This document shows positions 60,360 through 64,000 of a DNA stretch of 64,000 bases, piece by piece. Position numbers and translations under genes: made by a program. The DNA comes from an uncultured Myxococcales bacterium (GTDB taxonomy: Bacteria; Myxococcota_A; Bradymonadia; UBA7976; VGTA01), in assembly GCA_937146725.1 (NCBI GenBank), contig CAKZRU010000016.1, positions 1-64,000 of the forward strand. The letters run 5' to 3'. A model generated the notes under the pieces. The model saw only the letters and a program-made list of their open reading frames with translations, was not told where the DNA came from and searched no databases. The first letter of the stretch is position 1. Each line of letters starts with the position of its first letter.

Positions 60360-62645
60360 ATGAAGATGAGCCAGATAAGCAAAAGCCTAACCAAGTTATA
60401 TGTAAACGAAAAAGGCCAATGTCAGTGTGGGGCAGTATTTAATAGCCGCACATTATGGTATATTGGGTGTCAACAAGATGTAGATCCGACTCAAATTCAG
60501 TATGAACTTGAGCAAAGTAACCTACATACTTGTACTCAATGTGGACAGCAAACTCGTTTTTTAGTGCCAGTGCTTATTGATCATCTTCATCAGCATAAAG
60601 CTAGTATTTTTGTGCCACAGCCTTTGGCCTACAAAGCCTTGAGTATTCAGTCCGAGTTGCTCTCATACTTATCGCATGAAGCAACAGTTCAAGCACAGCA
60701 ATATTATTCTCAAGCTGAAATTGTAATTGTACAACAGGCCTTAGCAACTCCTGTGACTCATGCCGAAATTGATCAAAAAAGTACACATTCGGCCTTAGGT
60801 CATACAAAGAATGATCTAGACAAAGAGATTGGAAAAACCAAAGAAGCACCAGTGATTGCGCCTATCCCTCAAGCTTTACAGAACTCGGTTTTAGAGTCCG
60901 CAGAGTTAGCCCAAGAACTCGCTGAATCACCTACTCAAGTCATTAAACCAAAATCTAAGCATTCTGTTTCTAAGGTAGAGCAAGAAATCGCCAAAACAAG
61001 CCCTCTCGATGCTTTAATTGATACAGCATTAGAAGATCATACGGTGATTAGTGATCTAGAAAAAGTTGATTTCAATACTCAACCCACCGATGTTAAAGAG
61101 CGTAAAGAGACGATCCCTAAAAAGCAATCGACTCGTTCTTTACCGCCATTGCAAGCAAAGCCAAGTGATGAGCTAAATAAGCAAGACAATGAGCAAAATC
61201 AAAAAACGATGATTTCGCTTGTTGAGCCCGAAGAAATGCTCAATGTAAACCATAAAGAGCCAACCAAACGTTTGTATGCACAAAATATGAAGCGCTTTGA
61301 TGAGCAAATGGCCAACCAGCACAATAAATATATTAATGTGATTGATGGTCAAGTCGAGCTTGCGATTAAGATCGATGAGCGCAGAGTAGATCGCTGGATT
61401 AACGAAGATCTCGATATTCGGATCCAATTGCATCGTGAGCTCCAATTAGGTGCGCCCTGCCTGACGATTTTTACGACCAAAGATGGCAATGTACAAGATG
61501 AGCTTTATTGGCCTATTCATATCGATGGCTCAATGGGACCCAAAGCGCTTCGTAGTTTGCGTAAAAACTTTAAGGTAGAGTTAGTGCTGTTCAAAGCTGA
61601 TGGCCAATTTTATGGCCAACGAATGATTGAAGCACCTCTGGAAGAAAACTGTGCCTATATTATCAACTATGTGAAGCAAATGGGCATGACGAGTAGTATT
61701 GCTGCCAAAGCAAGAGCCATTATCGCAGCAGAAGATTTTGATAGAGAGGGTCAAATGAAGCACCCCTTTAATCAAAATAGTTTTTCCGATATTGAAAATG
61801 CAAAAGATGCTCAGCTTGCTGTGAGTATTTGGTCATATTGGAGTACGGTTAGACAGCGTGATTACTTGATCTTTGTTAAGTCCTTTCCAATTCCATGGCT
61901 CAGACGTTTACAGCATCGAGTTCTAAAGTCGGCGATTGAGTTTGGGATTCACATGCCACTGAACTTGCAGAGTCAAGCGGTTGCTTTAGGCTTAGCAAAA
62001 AGCGATGTAGAACTATTACAAAAGTCAATGACTCACTTTGTAGAAGTTAATTTAAACTTCCGTGCTTCCGGTTTAGACTCAATCGAAACATGGGAAAATT
62101 GGGATGCCTTGCTTGCTCAACTTTCACAAATGGGGATTGATGCGGATGAAGAAGTTGAGCAACTTGCTTTTCAGGCTATGCAAAAGGCCGGCGTTGACTT
62201 AGAGTTTGAAGATGAAGCTTTTGGAGAAGAGGCACTCACCAACTCCGAAGCGTTGCCTCACCCTGTTTCCGAGCAGATAGATGGCAGTGATTTTGATTCT
62301 CTTGATGATATAAGTGAAATCCATGAGGTCAGTGAGTTAGAGGCAAGTGATGAGCAGGATGTTCCTCCTCCGGTTGATCCCGAACTAGACTCCGACTTCC
62401 CTGATGATGAAGAAGCTGAGTTGATCATGGAAGACTTTATTGAGGAAGAATATCTGACCGATATTGGCGGAGATGCCTTTTTACTCATTGATGATAATGA
62501 CATCATCGAAGAGGATATTATTGACCCAAAAACAGCTGAAATCGGTGATCAATTAGCTCAAACTGGTAGCTTTGAGATTAAAACCCAAATGTTTGTTAGC
62601 CAAAACGATGAAGCTGACTCGGATCATTCATCGAGTGAAGGATAA
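60360..62645 (+). CDS. Acidic protein with N-terminal CpXC-like zinc-binding domain
   Basis: CQCGAVFNSRTLWYIGCQQDVDPTQIQYELEQSNLHTCTQCGQQTRFLVPVLIDHL; strongly acidic C-terminus. Confidence 0.7.
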   Translation: MKMSQISKSLTKLYVNEKGQCQCGAVFNSRTLWYIGCQQDVDPTQIQYELEQSNLHTCTQCGQQTRFLVPVLIDHLHQHKASIFVPQPLAYKALSIQSELLSYLSHEATVQAQQYYSQAEIVIVQQALATPVTHAEIDQKSTHSALGHTKNDLDKEIGKTKEAPVIAPIPQALQNSVLESAELAQELAESPTQVIKPKSKHSVSKVEQEIAKTSPLDALIDTALEDHTVISDLEKVDFNTQPTDVKERKETIPKKQSTRSLPPLQAKPSDELNKQDNEQNQKTMISLVEPEEMLNVNHKEPTKRLYAQNMKRFDEQMANQHNKYINVIDGQVELAIKIDERRVDRWINEDLDIRIQLHRELQLGAPCLTIFTTKDGNVQDELYWPIHIDGSMGPKALRSLRKNFKVELVLFKADGQFYGQRMIEAPLEENCAYIINYVKQMGMTSSIAAKARAIIAAEDFDREGQMKHPFNQNSFSDIENAKDAQLAVSIWSYWSTVRQRDYLIFVKSFPIPWLRRLQHRVLKSAIEFGIHMPLNLQSQAVALGLAKSDVELLQKSMTHFVEVNLNFRASGLDSIETWENWDALLAQLSQMGIDADEEVEQLAFQAMQKAGVDLEFEDEAFGEEALTNSEALPHPVSEQIDGSDFDSLDDISEIHEVSELEASDEQDVPPPVDPELDSDFPDDEEAELIMEDFIEEEYLTDIGGDAFLLIDDNDIIEEDIIDPKTAEIGDQLAQTGSFEIKTQMFVSQNDEADSDHSSSEG

Positions 62646-62650
62646 GAGCG

Positions 62651-63385
62651 ATGCGTTATGGGATTATCTCTGACGTTCATGCTAATCTTGAAGCTTTAGA
62701 AGCGACTTTAAGAGTTTTAGAAAGTCATAAAATTGACCAAATTGTCTGCTTAGGTGATGTGGTTGGTTATGGCGCAGATCCAGAGGCCTGCTGTCAGCTG
62801 ATTCGTAAAGTTGCTACACACACTATTTTGGGAAACCATGATGCAGCAGTTGCTGAGCGAATGAACTATCAATTCTATCGATTGGCAGCTCGCAGAGCTT
62901 TGGATGGACATCGGACAGTACTCAGTCAAGAGAGTATTGAATGGCTTAAGTCTTTGCCCTATATCGCTCATCAAGAAGAAGCTAGTTTTTGTCATGCTTC
63001 ACCCATTGACTATACGACCTTTAAATATATTTTCGGAACCGAACATATTACTCCACTTGTAGAAGCATATGATGAGCAGCCCTTTGTGACTTTTATTGGG
63101 CATTCTCACTTATGCAAATGCTTTTATTATAGCGCTCAAAATGCAGAAGAGATTTTAAACACTCGCTTTCATTTAGTGCCCGGATATCGCTTTGTAATTA
63201 CAGTGGGCAGTGTGGGTCAACCTAGAGATCATGATCCACGAGCTTGCTGTGGCGTATATGATAGCTCTAGTGGTGAGTTTGAATATATTCGGGTGCCTTA
63301 TGATATTGGCGCTGCCGCAAGTAAAATCTTTGCTACGCCTTATTTGGCTGACACCTTTGGCCACCGACTCTTTTTGGGCATCTAA
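62651..63385 (+). CDS. Metallophosphoesterase (YfcE/MJ0936-like)
   Basis: MRYGIISDVHANLEALEATL, CLGDVVGYGADPEAC, LGNHDAAV, FIGHSHLC, VGSVGQPRDHDPRAC. Confidence 0.93.
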   Translation: MRYGIISDVHANLEALEATLRVLESHKIDQIVCLGDVVGYGADPEACCQLIRKVATHTILGNHDAAVAERMNYQFYRLAARRALDGHRTVLSQESIEWLKSLPYIAHQEEASFCHASPIDYTTFKYIFGTEHITPLVEAYDEQPFVTFIGHSHLCKCFYYSAQNAEEILNTRFHLVPGYRFVITVGSVGQPRDHDPRACCGVYDSSSGEFEYIRVPYDIGAAASKIFATPYLADTFGHRLFLGI

Positions 63386-64000
63386 TGCGTATTCTATACT
63401 TTGGAGATCCTAGAGCGGCGCTTGGCCTACTCGAATTAGAGTCAAAATCTCTCAGCTTGTGTGGAATTATACATGGTAGGGCTGGTGGTGAAGGTGCAAA
63501 AAAGCTTGGAACGCTTTTGCGAAGTGATCAGTATCGCTCAATTCCACGATGGCGCTTGCCTGATCTGAATGATGAATACATTAACAAGGAAATTGCTAAG
63601 ACCAAGCCAGATCTCATTGTCAGTGTATTTTATCCACGCCTAATTCCAGCCTCTATTCTAGAACTTGCCCCAGGCTTAAACATACATCCAAGCGCTTTGC
63701 CCAAATGGCGTGGGCCGGATCCGGCCTTTTGGGTCATTGCGCAACAAGAAGAACAGACAGCGATTACAATTCATCGCCTAAATGAACATCTAGATGAAGG
63801 TAACATCCTTCATCAAGAAGTCGTTAAAGTCCGTTCTCGAGAGAGTGGTGGAGCTTTGGCGGTACGCTTAGAACGGCAGGCGGCCCAGTTAATGGTGACA
63901 TACTTAGATCGTCTTTCCCAAAATAAAAAGTGGAAAAATTCTATCCAAGGAACAGCACAAAGCGGTGAAGCTTCATGGGCACCACTTATGGAGCCAGATG
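63385..64000 (+). CDS. Methionyl-tRNA formyltransferase-like protein (truncated at right edge)
   Basis: MRILYFGDPRAALGLLELES...PDLIVSVFYPRLIPASILELAPGLNIHPSALPKWRGPDPAFWVI...HLDEGNILHQE; start overlaps upstream stop (TAATG). Not in the supplied ORF list because it has no stop in the window. Confidence 0.82.
   Translation, partial: MRILYFGDPRAALGLLELESKSLSLCGIIHGRAGGEGAKKLGTLLRSDQYRSIPRWRLPDLNDEYINKEIAKTKPDLIVSVFYPRLIPASILELAPGLNIHPSALPKWRGPDPAFWVIAQQEEQTAITIHRLNEHLDEGNILHQEVVKVRSRESGGALAVRLERQAAQLMVTYLDRLSQNKKWKNSIQGTAQSGEASWAPLMEPD

Noticed and set aside
1-64000. Search for CRISPR arrays, tRNA/rRNA genes, IS elements and phage genes
   Set aside because: None recognised by eye. The repeats found are short coding repeats without spacer architecture. 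A tRNA scan and IS database search would be needed to exclude these formally.

Overview
This 64 kb window is a gene-dense, fairly AT-rich bacterial chromosome segment. MYXO-CTERM-like, temptin-like, SprA-like, CotH and MXAN_5187-like domains plus many lipoproteins suggest a myxobacterial/bradymonad-type (former deltaproteobacterial) lineage; that placement is an inference. Housekeeping anchors are sbcDC, metH, msrA, rpsF-rpsR-rplI, dnaB, apaH, glnS and an fmt-like gene running off the right edge. The region at about 10.3-29.6 kb is rich in exported lipoproteins (VWA, propeller, CotH, temptin-like, repeat-bearing proteins). I recognised no tRNA, rRNA, CRISPR array, transposase or phage genes. 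Main points for follow-up: (1) a divergent Elp3 / Trm9-like methyltransferase pair that could be a bacterial counterpart of the eukaryotic mcm5U34 wobble-modification pathway; (2) two tandem large pseudokinase-like proteins with acidic, repeat-rich tails next to a SprA-like HExxH protein; (3) an alanine/sodium symporter-type protein with a ~350-residue propeller-like insertion near its N-terminus; (4) two exported deiminase-fold (agmatine/peptidylarginine deiminase superfamily) lipoproteins with apparently intact catalytic motifs, one carrying a P-domain-like C-terminus; (5) many in-frame short tandem repeats in exported proteins. All family calls come from reading motifs by eye; no database search was run.
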